Shown in pieces: positions 45,230 through 53,924 of a stretch of DNA of 64,000 nucleotides. The DNA lies in the NCBI RefSeq assembly GCF_014131695.1, contig NZ_CP036346.1:2542001-2606000 (forward strand). Reading direction: 5' to 3'. Made by a program: the position numbers and the translations under genes. Source of the DNA: Thomasclavelia ramosa DSM 1402 (lineage in GTDB: Bacteria > Bacillota_I > Bacilli_A > Erysipelotrichales > Coprobacillaceae). How positions within the stretch are numbered: position 1 is the first letter of the stretch; the number at the start of each line of letters is the position of its first letter. The notes beneath the pieces were generated by a model. The model did not search any database and had not been told where the DNA came from. It saw nothing but the letters and a program-made list of their open reading frames with translations.

Positions 45230-45547
45230 CTATAACTTCACACCAATTGCTTCTGAAACATATTTGTCAATCGTTTCACCAATTTTTGATTCACCATGAC
45301 GGTCTGGTATTTCAACAAGCAATGGTTTTTGTTGTTTTAACTTGATTTCTGAGATAACATCAGGCGCAAGTTCAATTAAGTTAGTAGTGATCAAGATGAT
45401 TCCGATCGAATCATCTTTTAATTTTGTTTCTAGTAATTCAAGAAACTCTCTTCTTTTATGAACTACTTGGCCTTCAATTCCTACTAATCTAAGTCCTACT
45501 TGGGTATCGACGTTATCACTTATACAATAAAATCGCATAATGATCAC
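45230..45547 (-). CDS. ntpF: V/A-type ATPase subunit F
   Basis: 105 residues. Rossmann-like fold with MRFYCISDNVDTQVGLRLVGIEG near the N-terminus (MRFYCISD, GLRLVGIEG) and IGIILITTNLIELAPDVI, IPDRHGE near the C-terminus, all typical of subunit F. It binds the rotor shaft subunit D. If ATG 45538 is used (MRFYCIS), the protein is 102 residues. Confidence 0.92.
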   Translation of the reverse strand: MIIMRFYCISDNVDTQVGLRLVGIEGQVVHKRREFLELLETKLKDDSIGIILITTNLIELAPDVISEIKLKQQKPLLVEIPDRHGESKIGETIDKYVSEAIGVKL

Positions 45548-45557
45548 ATTCTTTCAA

Positions 45558-45989
45558 TTAGATTTTGTTGATAATTAAGATAGAAATTAATAACCCGTAA
45601 ATAGCAACCCCTTCACCTAAGGCTACGAAAATTAATGATTTACCAAAGTTCTTTTCATTTTCAGAAAATGCTCCGATAGCCGCAGGAGCAGCAGCAGCAA
45701 CAGCGATCCCAGCTCCTAAAGCTGATAAACCAGTAGCTAAAGCAGCAGCTACGAAACCTAAACCTTGAGCAATTGTTCCAGTAATTACAGCTGTTTCTTC
45801 AGCGTATACACCGTTAGTTACAGCAGCCAAATATAATGCTAAACATACTGCTCCAGCAAATCCAGCAACATGAGTTGCTAATCTAATTTTAGCGCTTTTT
45901 ACGCTTACTTTTCCTGTGAATACTTTAATTAATGGTAATGATAATAAGATAACTACTAATGCTGGTAAAATAAATTCTAAAACTGTCAT
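45558..45989 (-). CDS. ntpK: V/A-type ATPase subunit K (membrane rotor ring)
   Basis: 143 residues, four hydrophobic segments. The last two make the rotor hairpin: GFVAAALATGLSALGAGIAV and ALGEGVAIYGLLISIL, where the Glu of LGEGV is the ion carrier. The first two segments carry no acidic residue and are followed by VYAEE, which looks like a signal-peptide junction. H+ versus Na+ use cannot be told from this sequence by eye. Confidence 0.92.
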   Translation of the reverse strand: MTVLEFILPALVVILLSLPLIKVFTGKVSVKSAKIRLATHVAGFAGAVCLALYLAAVTNGVYAEETAVITGTIAQGLGFVAAALATGLSALGAGIAVAAAAPAAIGAFSENEKNFGKSLIFVALGEGVAIYGLLISILIINKI

Positions 45990-46009
45990 AATGACTTCCT
46001 CCTCGATTT

Positions 46010-47902
46010 TTAATCCTCTTTAATAGTTTTAAATGAAATTCCGTTTCCTTCGTAGTATCTACTAAACATTTCGTAGAACTCTAACCGTAAAACTTGAATT
46101 CCGACAATTAATCCTTCTAAGCACATTACAAAAATGTTACCAAAAATTATAACGGCTAGCTCACCAACGCCACCGACCATTTCAGCCAATGTATATACAA
46201 CCAACATCATTCCGGCATGTGATAAAACAAATCCTCCAACCCGTAAAAATGACATTGTGTTAGTGATGAAAGATAAGACTACTTCGAATAATTCGAAGAA
46301 TCCTTCAACAAAGAACGCACCAAAACCATTTGGGAACATTGCTTCATGTTCTTCAAATTTTCTAATTAGTGGTTCCTTTAGGAAAATTAGAAATAGTGGT
46401 AATGCAATCAATCCAACTACATAAATAACATTAACAAATCCTAATCCTAAAAACATATTTATAACTAATCCCAAAATAGAAATATAAAAGACTAATCCAC
46501 AAATTCCATTTTGACTTAGCACTGCTTCTCCAAAATTCTTCTTTTTAAAACTCAAAATAACATTAAACGCCATCGAAATAATAATTAAAATTATTCCTAA
46601 ACAAATCGCAGCGATCAATAATGTCATCGTGTTGTCTGGCGACATTGCATTGAATAACGGAATCAAAATTTCCTCATTTCCAAATACCGAACCAAAGACA
46701 ACCCCAAAAAGCATACTGGAAATTCCTAAACGGACTCCAACCGCACCTAATTGTAAACCAAACTTTTTATAAGCCACAAATCCAACAAGTGATAAAATAA
46801 CCCCTTGTCCTACGTCACCAAACATAATTCCGAATAACAAGGTATATGATAATGCCACTAATAAAGTTGGATCGGCATCATTATATTTAGGTACCCCATA
46901 CATTTCGACGAACATTCTAAACGGCCGTGAAAACCAATTATTTTTAAGCAATGTTGGTGGCGATAAACGAACATCACTATTAGCTGGTTTAATATCAACT
47001 GTTACTTTCTCTAATGTTTCAAAATCTTCTTTGAATTTTTTAACACTACGTGTTGGAACAAAACCATTGACAGAAAGTTTATCACCGATTACAACAACAT
47101 ATTTTTGCATGATAAAGACATCATTTAAATGTTTTGCAATCGTATAGATTTCATTCAACTTATCACGGTCATTAGCAAACATTTTATCAATTCGCTCTTT
47201 TAATTTTTCACTTTGTTCTTTAGCAACATCAGCTTCTTCTTGAATCTCACCAATAGCAAGTTCTGGTGAACCGTGAACAAAGGCCGGAATATGAATCCGT
47301 TCAAAATACAATGATGAGAAAATATTATCAACTTCTGGTGCATCACCAGGCGTTGTAATATACATACACCAAGTATATTGATTATCATTGTGAAATGCTT
47401 TAAAGACAAATGGTAATGATTCATAATAATCTAATTTAGAAACATTATTTACTGGAATTTTTCCAAATCTAACCTGAAGATATTTACAGCTAAACAAATC
47501 ATCAAAATCAACATCAATATCAGCAACATGTTGTAACTGAATGATTGCTTCCTGATTTTCAATAATCATCCGATCTAATTGTACTTTTACAGCATCAATT
47601 CGCTCAACATCAAGCAGTAGATCATCTAAATATTCTTTTACCCGCAGCACATTGATTTGATTAGTTTCAACTGGCACTTCTTCTAGCTTAAAATGATACT
47701 TATTTGATGCATCATTCAATCGCACCAAGATTTCTTCATAAAGATTATCTTGATTGTAAACACTTAGTCCCGTTACACTATCAATAAACTTAGAGGCCAA
47801 CTCAGGATGAAAGTCATCATGGCTAAAAAGCTTTAATAAAACTTCATTGTAACGATACTTATCAAAATTAATACTAACTAAGTTTAATCTTGAAATCGCC
47901 AT
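46010..47902 (-). CDS. ntpI: V/A-type ATPase subunit I (complete copy)
   Basis: 630 residues. Soluble N-terminal half (about 1-330) with coiled coils, then a membrane half with about eight helices. The channel arginine is in SFLRVGGFVLSHAGM near residue 553, and FGIMFGDVGQG and a C-terminal VLRLEFYEMFSRYY are typical. It is the stator channel subunit against the K ring. It directly follows a shorter paralogue (47915) lacking the arginine region. Confidence 0.95.
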   Translation of the reverse strand: MAISRLNLVSINFDKYRYNEVLLKLFSHDDFHPELASKFIDSVTGLSVYNQDNLYEEILVRLNDASNKYHFKLEEVPVETNQINVLRVKEYLDDLLLDVERIDAVKVQLDRMIIENQEAIIQLQHVADIDVDFDDLFSCKYLQVRFGKIPVNNVSKLDYYESLPFVFKAFHNDNQYTWCMYITTPGDAPEVDNIFSSLYFERIHIPAFVHGSPELAIGEIQEEADVAKEQSEKLKERIDKMFANDRDKLNEIYTIAKHLNDVFIMQKYVVVIGDKLSVNGFVPTRSVKKFKEDFETLEKVTVDIKPANSDVRLSPPTLLKNNWFSRPFRMFVEMYGVPKYNDADPTLLVALSYTLLFGIMFGDVGQGVILSLVGFVAYKKFGLQLGAVGVRLGISSMLFGVVFGSVFGNEEILIPLFNAMSPDNTMTLLIAAICLGIILIIISMAFNVILSFKKKNFGEAVLSQNGICGLVFYISILGLVINMFLGLGFVNVIYVVGLIALPLFLIFLKEPLIRKFEEHEAMFPNGFGAFFVEGFFELFEVVLSFITNTMSFLRVGGFVLSHAGMMLVVYTLAEMVGGVGELAVIIFGNIFVMCLEGLIVGIQVLRLEFYEMFSRYYEGNGISFKTIKED

Positions 47903-47914
47903 TATATCCCTCCT

Positions 47915-49276
47915 CTATATCTTGATTGATTTTCGCGTAACTTTTTTCACAATAATTAAAATCACCATCGCAATGATCCAAAGACTGAATCCAAATAAGA
48001 AAGTATGAATAACATGTAATGGTAAACTTGCTAACGGCTGGTACAATTCAATTCGATAAAACGCCGTTCCATAAAATAAACCACCAATTAAAACAGCAGC
48101 TCCTAAACGTTTTAACATACCACCAAAATTATTAGGTTTTTTAATTGTAAATAAGAACCCTAATACAATTAATAAAGCTCCAACACCAATATCACCAACA
48201 CAAACAGCACCGATAAGCATCGTTAATAAAGCAACTATCGTCGTTGGATCAAAAGTGTCACCAAGTGTTACACTCAAGACATTTTCAAACGGTTGCATTA
48301 AACTATTATTTCTTACTAATACTGGTGCCACAATATTTCTATTTTCATAGATATTAACTGGTAGTTCCATAACTTTTACACTATCAATATCATCAAATTT
48401 TGCTTCAGCTTCTTTTAAATCAAAACTACTGAAAGTGTAGATCGAAGCTTTTTGTGAAAAGTCCACAACATAACGACATTTATCAAATAGTCTTTTTAAG
48501 TTATATAATCTTGTAAATGTTTCTAAAACCTCTTCTTTATATTCCTTTTTTATATCCTCTAGTTTAGAATCCATTTTAGCAATATATTGTTCCATAGCTG
48601 TTGACTCTTCAGTTAATTCGTCAATTGCTTCATGAACTTTACCATGAGCAAACTCCGGTAAGCTAATTGGCTCAAATGACATTGATGAAAATGCATTATC
48701 AATTTCAGAAATACTGCTTGTAAGTCCAGCATAAACGATCCAAACATATTGTTTAGAACGATTCAATTCCCTAAAAATAAATTCATAATCACGATAATAT
48801 TGAATTTTTGTAAATTCATTCACAGGAATCTTTCCAAATCGACAGGTAATATATTTAGTATTCTTAACATCATCAACACTTATTTTTGATTCTTCTAGAT
48901 TTTTCAACAAAATGATTGCTTCATCATTTTCTTCTTTTTCTTTTGTAATATCTTCTTTAATTTTGACAATATTATCAATTTTATCATTAATATCATCTAT
49001 TAATTTATTTGCATTATGCAAGTTGATTTCTTTAAATTCATTATCTTGAACATTACTTTCAAGATTTAAACGATTTAAGATGTGATAAATGTTATCTAGT
49101 GGTTCATTATACGGATTAGCTTCATCCATAACTGATACCCCTTTAACATTATTTGCTATTTTTTTAGAATCTTGAGGAAACATTTCATCTTGATACTCGG
49201 TCATCTTAATTAGCATTTTCATCAAATCTTTATGTTCAAAGGAAATATTAAAGAAATGTGTTTTTATAATAGCCAT
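47915..49276 (-). CDS. Second, short subunit I-like protein lacking the channel arginine
   Basis: 453 residues. Its soluble half parallels the next gene's subunit I (shared order: MTEYQDE..PQDSKK, a coiled coil, KYITCRFGKIPVNE corresponding to YLQVRFGKIPVN, and the SMSFEPISLPEFAHGKVHEA segment), but the membrane part has only about four helices (from about 335) with CVGDIGVGALL in place of MFGDVGQGVIL, and then stops. The C-terminal helices with the essential arginine are absent. There is no frameshift, and the reading frame and ribosome site are intact, so it is a real shortened paralogue rather than a broken gene. It could act as a second stalk anchor. Confidence 0.85.
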   Translation of the reverse strand: MAIIKTHFFNISFEHKDLMKMLIKMTEYQDEMFPQDSKKIANNVKGVSVMDEANPYNEPLDNIYHILNRLNLESNVQDNEFKEINLHNANKLIDDINDKIDNIVKIKEDITKEKEENDEAIILLKNLEESKISVDDVKNTKYITCRFGKIPVNEFTKIQYYRDYEFIFRELNRSKQYVWIVYAGLTSSISEIDNAFSSMSFEPISLPEFAHGKVHEAIDELTEESTAMEQYIAKMDSKLEDIKKEYKEEVLETFTRLYNLKRLFDKCRYVVDFSQKASIYTFSSFDLKEAEAKFDDIDSVKVMELPVNIYENRNIVAPVLVRNNSLMQPFENVLSVTLGDTFDPTTIVALLTMLIGAVCVGDIGVGALLIVLGFLFTIKKPNNFGGMLKRLGAAVLIGGLFYGTAFYRIELYQPLASLPLHVIHTFLFGFSLWIIAMVILIIVKKVTRKSIKI

Positions 49277-49289
49277 TCATTAATCCCTC

Positions 49290-50321
49290 CTATGCAAAGA
49301 TCAGCATCTCTTCAATACTAGATGCATCTCGTCCATATCTAATTCCCTCAATAATATGTTTTAGATTATCAACCTCTACCTTTTGTAAGATTGAATATGT
49401 TAAATATACTAACGGTGCGTTACTAGAAAAACGCATATATCTTTTAGCGATATTATATCTAACTTCTTCAACATAATATTCGATATAAGCATAGTCTTTA
49501 TCACCTAAATACAGCTTATATTTAGAATTAGCTAATAATTCCATCAATTCTTTTGCACTACGAGCTTCAATTAATGTATCCAACATTGATGAAGACATTC
49601 GACAATGCTCTAAATATAAAGAATTTTTAATTGTTTCATTCGATTCTTTAAAATATTTTTTGAATCGATAGATCTTCGTAATATTGATCAACTCAATCGA
49701 TGTCGATAAAATATCTAATAATTCTTTTTGTTCTTTACCCTTAAAATTCTTTTTAATGGCAGCCACATAAGTACTATAAAATAGTGATTTCATCTGACGT
49801 TCTAAAGCATTAATATCAATCGGTGCTGTAAAATCAAAATCAGCTAATATTTTATAATACCTAGTATCTCTTAAATATGTTACTAGATCCTTATAGTTAT
49901 CAACATTGATCAATCCATAAATATTGAAACTCATTTTGCTTGCTAAATAATCAGGTATCTCCAAAGAAAAACTCGCTTGATCTTTTTCTTTAATACTGAC
50001 AACCTTATCAACAATCAATTGAACCTCAATTCCAATGACCTCTTGGCTATAGAAATCTTGATTCTTTTTTGGTGCATACTTCATTAATCTCGCACAACGT
50101 TCAAAGTATTCTTTATTTAAAGCAGCCTCTACTTGGCGACGGTGAACGTTACGGACATTAATATCTTCTAAAACACCACTATACTTTGTTTGCGATTTTA
50201 AGTATGTTACCATCTCACTAAGTGACTGTTTCCGGCATAGATCACTATAACCTTCCTCACCAATGCGGTATCCATACATCGCTTTAGCCTTAGCACATAG
50301 TGCATTTGACGATAAAGCCAT
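49290..50321 (-). CDS. ntpC: V/A-type ATPase subunit C
   Basis: 343 residues, mostly helical, the length of bacterial NtpC/AtpC. Starts ALSSNALCAKAKAMYG, the usual opening of subunit C, and contains three similar helical repeats. It sits on top of the K ring and holds the rotor shaft D. Ribosome site AGAAGGTGAAGGT. Confidence 0.92.
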   Translation of the reverse strand: MALSSNALCAKAKAMYGYRIGEEGYSDLCRKQSLSEMVTYLKSQTKYSGVLEDINVRNVHRRQVEAALNKEYFERCARLMKYAPKKNQDFYSQEVIGIEVQLIVDKVVSIKEKDQASFSLEIPDYLASKMSFNIYGLINVDNYKDLVTYLRDTRYYKILADFDFTAPIDINALERQMKSLFYSTYVAAIKKNFKGKEQKELLDILSTSIELINITKIYRFKKYFKESNETIKNSLYLEHCRMSSSMLDTLIEARSAKELMELLANSKYKLYLGDKDYAYIEYYVEEVRYNIAKRYMRFSSNAPLVYLTYSILQKVEVDNLKHIIEGIRYGRDASSIEEMLIFA

Positions 50322-50333
50322 ACCTTCACCTTC

Positions 50334-50642
50334 TTACTTTAAACATCTTTCGACAATCTGATTGATCCATTTGTCCTTATTTTGATTATAAAGATTCTCT
50401 AAATTAGCTACAGTATCATTATAATCTTGATCAAGCTGCTTTGCTTCTTCTTTGTTTTTATTCATTAATTCAGCTTTATGCGCCTCAATCTTTTTGTTTT
50501 GTTCGGTGACAAAACCATCATATATCTCTTTTCTTTTTTCATTCATGTTGGTTTGCGCATCTAATTTCTTAGCTTTTGCAGCTTCAACACGTTCGACACA
50601 TTTACGGTCTATTTCTACTAACCTTTGAATTACATCATCCAT
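50334..50642 (-). CDS. V/A-type ATPase stalk protein (subunit G/H-like)
   Basis: 102 residues, nearly all charged coiled coil (residues 10-95: RLVEIDRKCVERVEAAKAKK and later IEAHKAELMNKNKEEA). First gene of the operon, in the position where G/NtpF-type stalk proteins stand, so it probably pairs with subunit E. Family call rests on composition and place; the sequence itself is too low in complexity to be decisive. Ribosome site AAAGGGGGC precedes. Confidence 0.75.
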   Translation of the reverse strand: MDDVIQRLVEIDRKCVERVEAAKAKKLDAQTNMNEKRKEIYDGFVTEQNKKIEAHKAELMNKNKEEAKQLDQDYNDTVANLENLYNQNKDKWINQIVERCLK

Positions 50643-50668
50643 AGTATAAGCCCCCTTTGCCTGAGATA

Positions 50669-50696
50669 AGTATACTCCTATATTTTAAAAATGCAA
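50669..50696 (-). promoter_or_regulatory. Promoter of the V/A-ATPase operon
   Basis: On the minus strand TTGCAT, 16 bases, TATACT, about 27 bases before the first ATG, giving a very short leader. Confidence 0.7.
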
Positions 50697-50809
50697 CGAT
50701 AATAATCTATCAATTGAAAAAAATAGTCATTTTCGCTGTATCCCTAGTCTGACAAGGGTTTACAACGATTTAACAAACTTTTTAAAGACTTATATTTTTT
50801 TCGTGAAAA

Positions 50810-50842
50810 ATAATTATCATGCTTTTTTAACATGATAATTAT
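50810..50842 (-). terminator. Terminator of the DUF2798 gene
   Basis: Perfect 12-bp stem ATAATTATCATG/CATGATAATTAT with 9-base loop, then TTTTTC on the minus strand. A second dyad ACTAGACAA/TTTGTCTAGT overlaps the stop codon at 50865-50892. The rest of 50697-50873 shows only AT-rich upstream DNA. Confidence 0.8.
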
Positions 50843-50873
50843 AGCGCTAAGTTTGATAAAATCACTAGACAAT

Positions 50874-51335
50874 CTATGCGATTTGTCTAGTAAACAAGAT
50901 TTTGAAAACGCTTCGAATAAAAGGTCCTGCAATTAACAGTTGTAGTGGTAAAGCTGCAATAAAATTTTTTGGAATATTTGTCAACCACACCATTAAAGTC
51001 TGTTCACTGATTCCAGCCTGTTCAACTGCACCGTATAAAGACATTAAAATAACCATGCCACAGACCATAAAAAACGAGATCATAATAATCTTAATAAGTG
51101 GTTTACTTTTAGGATTTACAACTTTAAAAGCTAAACTTTTAGCAAACTTAGATATTATTACCCAATCACATAAAATCGCAAATAAATAGGCTAATGGGAA
51201 TCCCAACCATGCTTCTTTGATTGCTTCGCTTGAAAAGCCGAAGTGTAAACTGACATTATAGACACTCATCCAAAAAACCATAAAGGCACACATAAACATT
51301 GTAAAAACTAAACTTTCTTTTCTATTTGTTGGCAT
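50874..51335 (-). CDS. DUF2798-family membrane protein
   Basis: 153 residues with four membrane helices (about 10-30, 43-62, 80-103, 122-140). The repeated half pattern (FMCAFMVFWMSVYN / FFMVCGMVILMSLYG, and AWLGFPLAYLFAI / LPLQLLIAGPFI) is the internal duplication typical of DUF2798 proteins. Function unknown. Its mRNA leader contains a long terminator-like hairpin (51362-51412), so expression is probably controlled by attenuation. Ribosome site AAAGGAGGAAAAA. Confidence 0.85.
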   Translation of the reverse strand: MPTNRKESLVFTMFMCAFMVFWMSVYNVSLHFGFSSEAIKEAWLGFPLAYLFAILCDWVIISKFAKSLAFKVVNPKSKPLIKIIMISFFMVCGMVILMSLYGAVEQAGISEQTLMVWLTNIPKNFIAALPLQLLIAGPFIRSVFKILFTRQIA

Positions 51336-51361
51336 TAATTTTTCCTCCTTTTAACATAAAA

Positions 51362-51412
51362 AAGCCAGTTAACAAAACCATAACTTTCGCTACAATCTTT
51401 GTCAGCTGACTT
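51362..51412 (-). promoter_or_regulatory. Attenuator-like hairpin in the DUF2798 leader
   Basis: On the minus strand AAGUCAGCUGACAAA pairs with UUUGUUAACUGGCUU (one mismatch, several G-U pairs), then AUUGUAGC pairs with GUUAUGGU around a GAAA tetraloop; a U6 tract follows and the start codon is 26 bases further on. The promoter is upstream of it, so the hairpin should stop the transcript before the gene unless something prevents folding. Confidence 0.6.
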
Positions 51413-51457
51413 AATCATCACTACCATTATTTAGTAATATTCTTTTAATGCAATGCT

Positions 51458-51486
51458 ATCCTAGCATAAAAAATTTATTTGTGTAA
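51458..51486 (-). promoter_or_regulatory. Promoter of the DUF2798 leader
   Basis: On the minus strand TTACAC, 17 bases, TAGGAT. It predicts a start near 51451, so the leader is about 115 bases. Confidence 0.5.
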
Positions 51487-51513
51487 GTTTTTTTTTTATT
51501 TTTTTTATATTCA

Positions 51514-51542
51514 TTGAGGGAGCTAATCAGTTGTGATAAAGT
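51514..51542 (+). promoter_or_regulatory. Probable promoter of the Xaa-Pro aminopeptidase gene
   Basis: TTGAGG, 17 bases, TAAAGT; preceded by an unusually T-rich stretch (51487-51507). Matches are moderate. Confidence 0.45.
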
Positions 51543-51563
51543 ATTGTTAGTGAGGTTATGAAT

Positions 51564-53309
51564 ATGATAAAAGAAAATATTGCAAAAATGCAAACATTAA
51601 TGAAAGAAAATGGAATTGATATTTATATCATTCCAACTAGTGATTTTCATCAAAGTGAATATGTTGGTGAATATTTTAGAGGACGTAAATTCTTATCAGG
51701 ATTTACCGGTTCTGCTGGAACATTAGTAATCAGTCTAGATGAAGCACGTTTATGGACTGACGGGCGTTATTTTATCCAAGCAGAACAACAATTAGCTGGA
51801 AGTGGCATTATTTTAATGAAAATGGCTATGCCTGGGGTTCCAACAATCAAAGAATATCTTGATCAAAACACTGATAAGACTGTTGGTTTTGATGGACGAG
51901 TAATGTCATATCAAGAAGTTGCTCGTTTAAGTAATAAACTAATTACAGATGTTGACTTAGTTGATGAAGTTTGGAGTGAACGCCCTAGCATCTCTCATGA
52001 GCCAGCTTTTATTTATGATGAAGAATATTGCGGTGAATCACGTGCTTCAAAACTTGCACGTTTGCGCAGTGCCATGGGAGATTGCCAACACCATATTATT
52101 ACTAGCTTAGATGATATTGTCTGGTTATTTAACATTCGTGGTAACGATGTAGATTGTAATCCCGTCGTACTATCTTATGCTTTGATTAATCAAGATAATG
52201 CTATTCTATATGTTCAAGATAACGTCGTTGATGTTAAAACTGAAGCTATTTTAAAAAGGGATAGTATTATCATCAGAGCTTATAATGATATTTATGAAGA
52301 TGTTAAAAAACTAACTGGAAAAGTCTTATTAGATGATCAAATTGTTAATTATCAAATCTTCAATAATCTAAATTGTGAAATAAAAACAGCACCTAATCCA
52401 ACTCAACATTTTAAAGCGATAAAAAATGAAACTGAAATCAAAGCAACCAAAAATGCCCATATCAAGGATGGTGTCGCTATGACTAAATTCATGTATTGGT
52501 TAAAAAACAACGTTGGAAAAATCGAATTAGATGAAGTTACCATCTCTGATAAATTAGCAGCATTTAGAAAAGAACAAAATGAATTTTTTGATCTAAGTTT
52601 TGATACTATTTGCGGATACAAAGCTAACGCTGCTTTGATGCACTACAAAGCAGAACCTAGAAATTGTGCAAAAGTAACTAATGAGGGAATGCTATTAATC
52701 GATTCTGGTGGTCAATATTTAGATGGAACGATCGATACAACAAGAACCTTTGTTTTAGGTCCTATCAGTGATATTGAAAGACGTGATTTTACCGTGGCTT
52801 TAAAAGCAATGTTTAGACTACAAGCAGCTCATTTCTTAGCGGGAACAACTGGACCAAACCTAGATTTATTAGCACGTGGTATAGTTTATGAATACAATCT
52901 TGATTATCGCTGCGGAACAGGACATGGAGTTGGTCACTTCTTAAACGTCCATGAAGGACCAAATGGATTCAGACCCCATGATCGTCCAGGATTTGCTAAA
53001 ATGTGTGCTTTTGAACCAGGAATGATCACAACAGATGAACCTGGTATTTATATCGAAAATAGTCATGGTGTTCGTCATGAAAATGAATTGTTATGTGTTG
53101 AAGTCGAAACTAATGAATATGGTCAGTTCTTAAAATTTGAACCAATTACAATGGTTCCATTTGATTTAGATGGTTTAGATCTTGAATTATTATCTAATCA
53201 TGAAATCAAACAAATCAATGATTATCAACAATTAGTATTTGATCATGTTGCACCATTTTTAACAAATGAAGAGAGAGCTTGGTTACAAGCTAACTTATTA
53301 ATTAAATAA
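51564..53309 (+). CDS. Xaa-Pro aminopeptidase (M24B, three-domain XPNPEP1 type)
   Basis: 581 residues from ATG 51564, which has GAGG 8 bases upstream; ATG 51558 is too close to it. Two creatinase-like N-terminal domains (about 1-295) precede the pita-bread catalytic domain. Metal ligands: Asp in LIDSGGQYLDGTIDTT (two), His in GTGHGVGHFLNVHEG, Glu in TTDEPGIY and Glu in RHENELL. It removes N-terminal residues before proline. The long form, with its C-terminal extension, matches eukaryote-like XPNPEP1 rather than the short PepQ/PepP enzymes. Cytosolic, no signal peptide. Confidence 0.95.
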   Translation: MIKENIAKMQTLMKENGIDIYIIPTSDFHQSEYVGEYFRGRKFLSGFTGSAGTLVISLDEARLWTDGRYFIQAEQQLAGSGIILMKMAMPGVPTIKEYLDQNTDKTVGFDGRVMSYQEVARLSNKLITDVDLVDEVWSERPSISHEPAFIYDEEYCGESRASKLARLRSAMGDCQHHIITSLDDIVWLFNIRGNDVDCNPVVLSYALINQDNAILYVQDNVVDVKTEAILKRDSIIIRAYNDIYEDVKKLTGKVLLDDQIVNYQIFNNLNCEIKTAPNPTQHFKAIKNETEIKATKNAHIKDGVAMTKFMYWLKNNVGKIELDEVTISDKLAAFRKEQNEFFDLSFDTICGYKANAALMHYKAEPRNCAKVTNEGMLLIDSGGQYLDGTIDTTRTFVLGPISDIERRDFTVALKAMFRLQAAHFLAGTTGPNLDLLARGIVYEYNLDYRCGTGHGVGHFLNVHEGPNGFRPHDRPGFAKMCAFEPGMITTDEPGIYIENSHGVRHENELLCVEVETNEYGQFLKFEPITMVPFDLDGLDLELLSNHEIKQINDYQQLVFDHVAPFLTNEERAWLQANLLIK

Positions 53310-53318
53310 GTATAGTCT

Positions 53319-53343
53319 AAAGGCACACTTGCATAGTGCCTTT
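53319..53343 (+). terminator. Terminator of the aminopeptidase gene
   Basis: AAAGGCAC/GTGCCTTT with 9-base loop, then TTATT. Confidence 0.85.
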
Positions 53344-53384
53344 TTATTTGCTTTATAAACTAATCACCAATCTTTAAAACAAAA

Positions 53385-53403
53385 AAGGAAGCTGTGCTTC
53401 CTT
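53385..53403 (-). terminator. Terminator of nrdDG
   Basis: AAGGAAGC/GCTTCCTT with loop TGT, followed on the minus strand by TTTTTT; overlaps the nrdG stop. Confidence 0.8.
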
Positions 53404-53917
53404 AAATCTTAATTTCATTATTCTCATCAGCCAAATATTCAACTACCTCTCCTTGGCTTAGAGATTGTTGAATATTAATCAATCTTTGATTAGATGAACC
53501 ACGATAAAGTAAAGCTAAACTTTTTTTATCTAATTCAAATTTGCCATCGATTAGCATATCACAAAGTTCCAATAATGCTTTTTTATTAGGATCATCCATA
53601 ATTTGTTCGAATGTAAAACCACTATAAATAACAATATTTAGTTTTCTAAGTCGAGCAGCTTTACAAAGTTCTTTTAAAGGCTCGATTTGTAACATTGGTT
53701 CACCACCTGATAACGTGATTCCATCTAATAAAGGATTTTCATCAATTTCATTAATTATTTCACTAGTATCTCTAATATACCCGCCATTAATATCATGGCT
53801 TTTAGGATTGTGGCAGCCTAAACAATTATGAAAACAACCTTGGGTAAAAATCGCATATCTTAAGCCCGGCCCATCAACAATAGAATCATTAACCGTACCA
53901 AATAATCTAATTTCCAT
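53402..53917 (-). CDS. nrdG: Anaerobic ribonucleotide reductase activating protein
   Basis: 171 residues, radical SAM. The cluster motif CFHNCLGC (CxxxCxxC) begins near residue 28 after the FTQG segment, and ITLSGGEPM is the SAM-binding GGE motif. It uses S-adenosylmethionine to create the glycyl radical on NrdD, encoded 7 bases upstream. Ends in a terminator. Confidence 0.96.
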   Translation of the reverse strand: MEIRLFGTVNDSIVDGPGLRYAIFTQGCFHNCLGCHNPKSHDINGGYIRDTSEIINEIDENPLLDGITLSGGEPMLQIEPLKELCKAARLRKLNIVIYSGFTFEQIMDDPNKKALLELCDMLIDGKFELDKKSLALLYRGSSNQRLINIQQSLSQGEVVEYLADENNEIKI

Positions 53918-53924
53918 TAATTAT

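Noticed and set aside
50744-50932. Small minus-strand frame across the 3' end of the DUF2798 gene
   Set aside because: It overlaps the real gene and the terminator hairpin and has no ribosome site.
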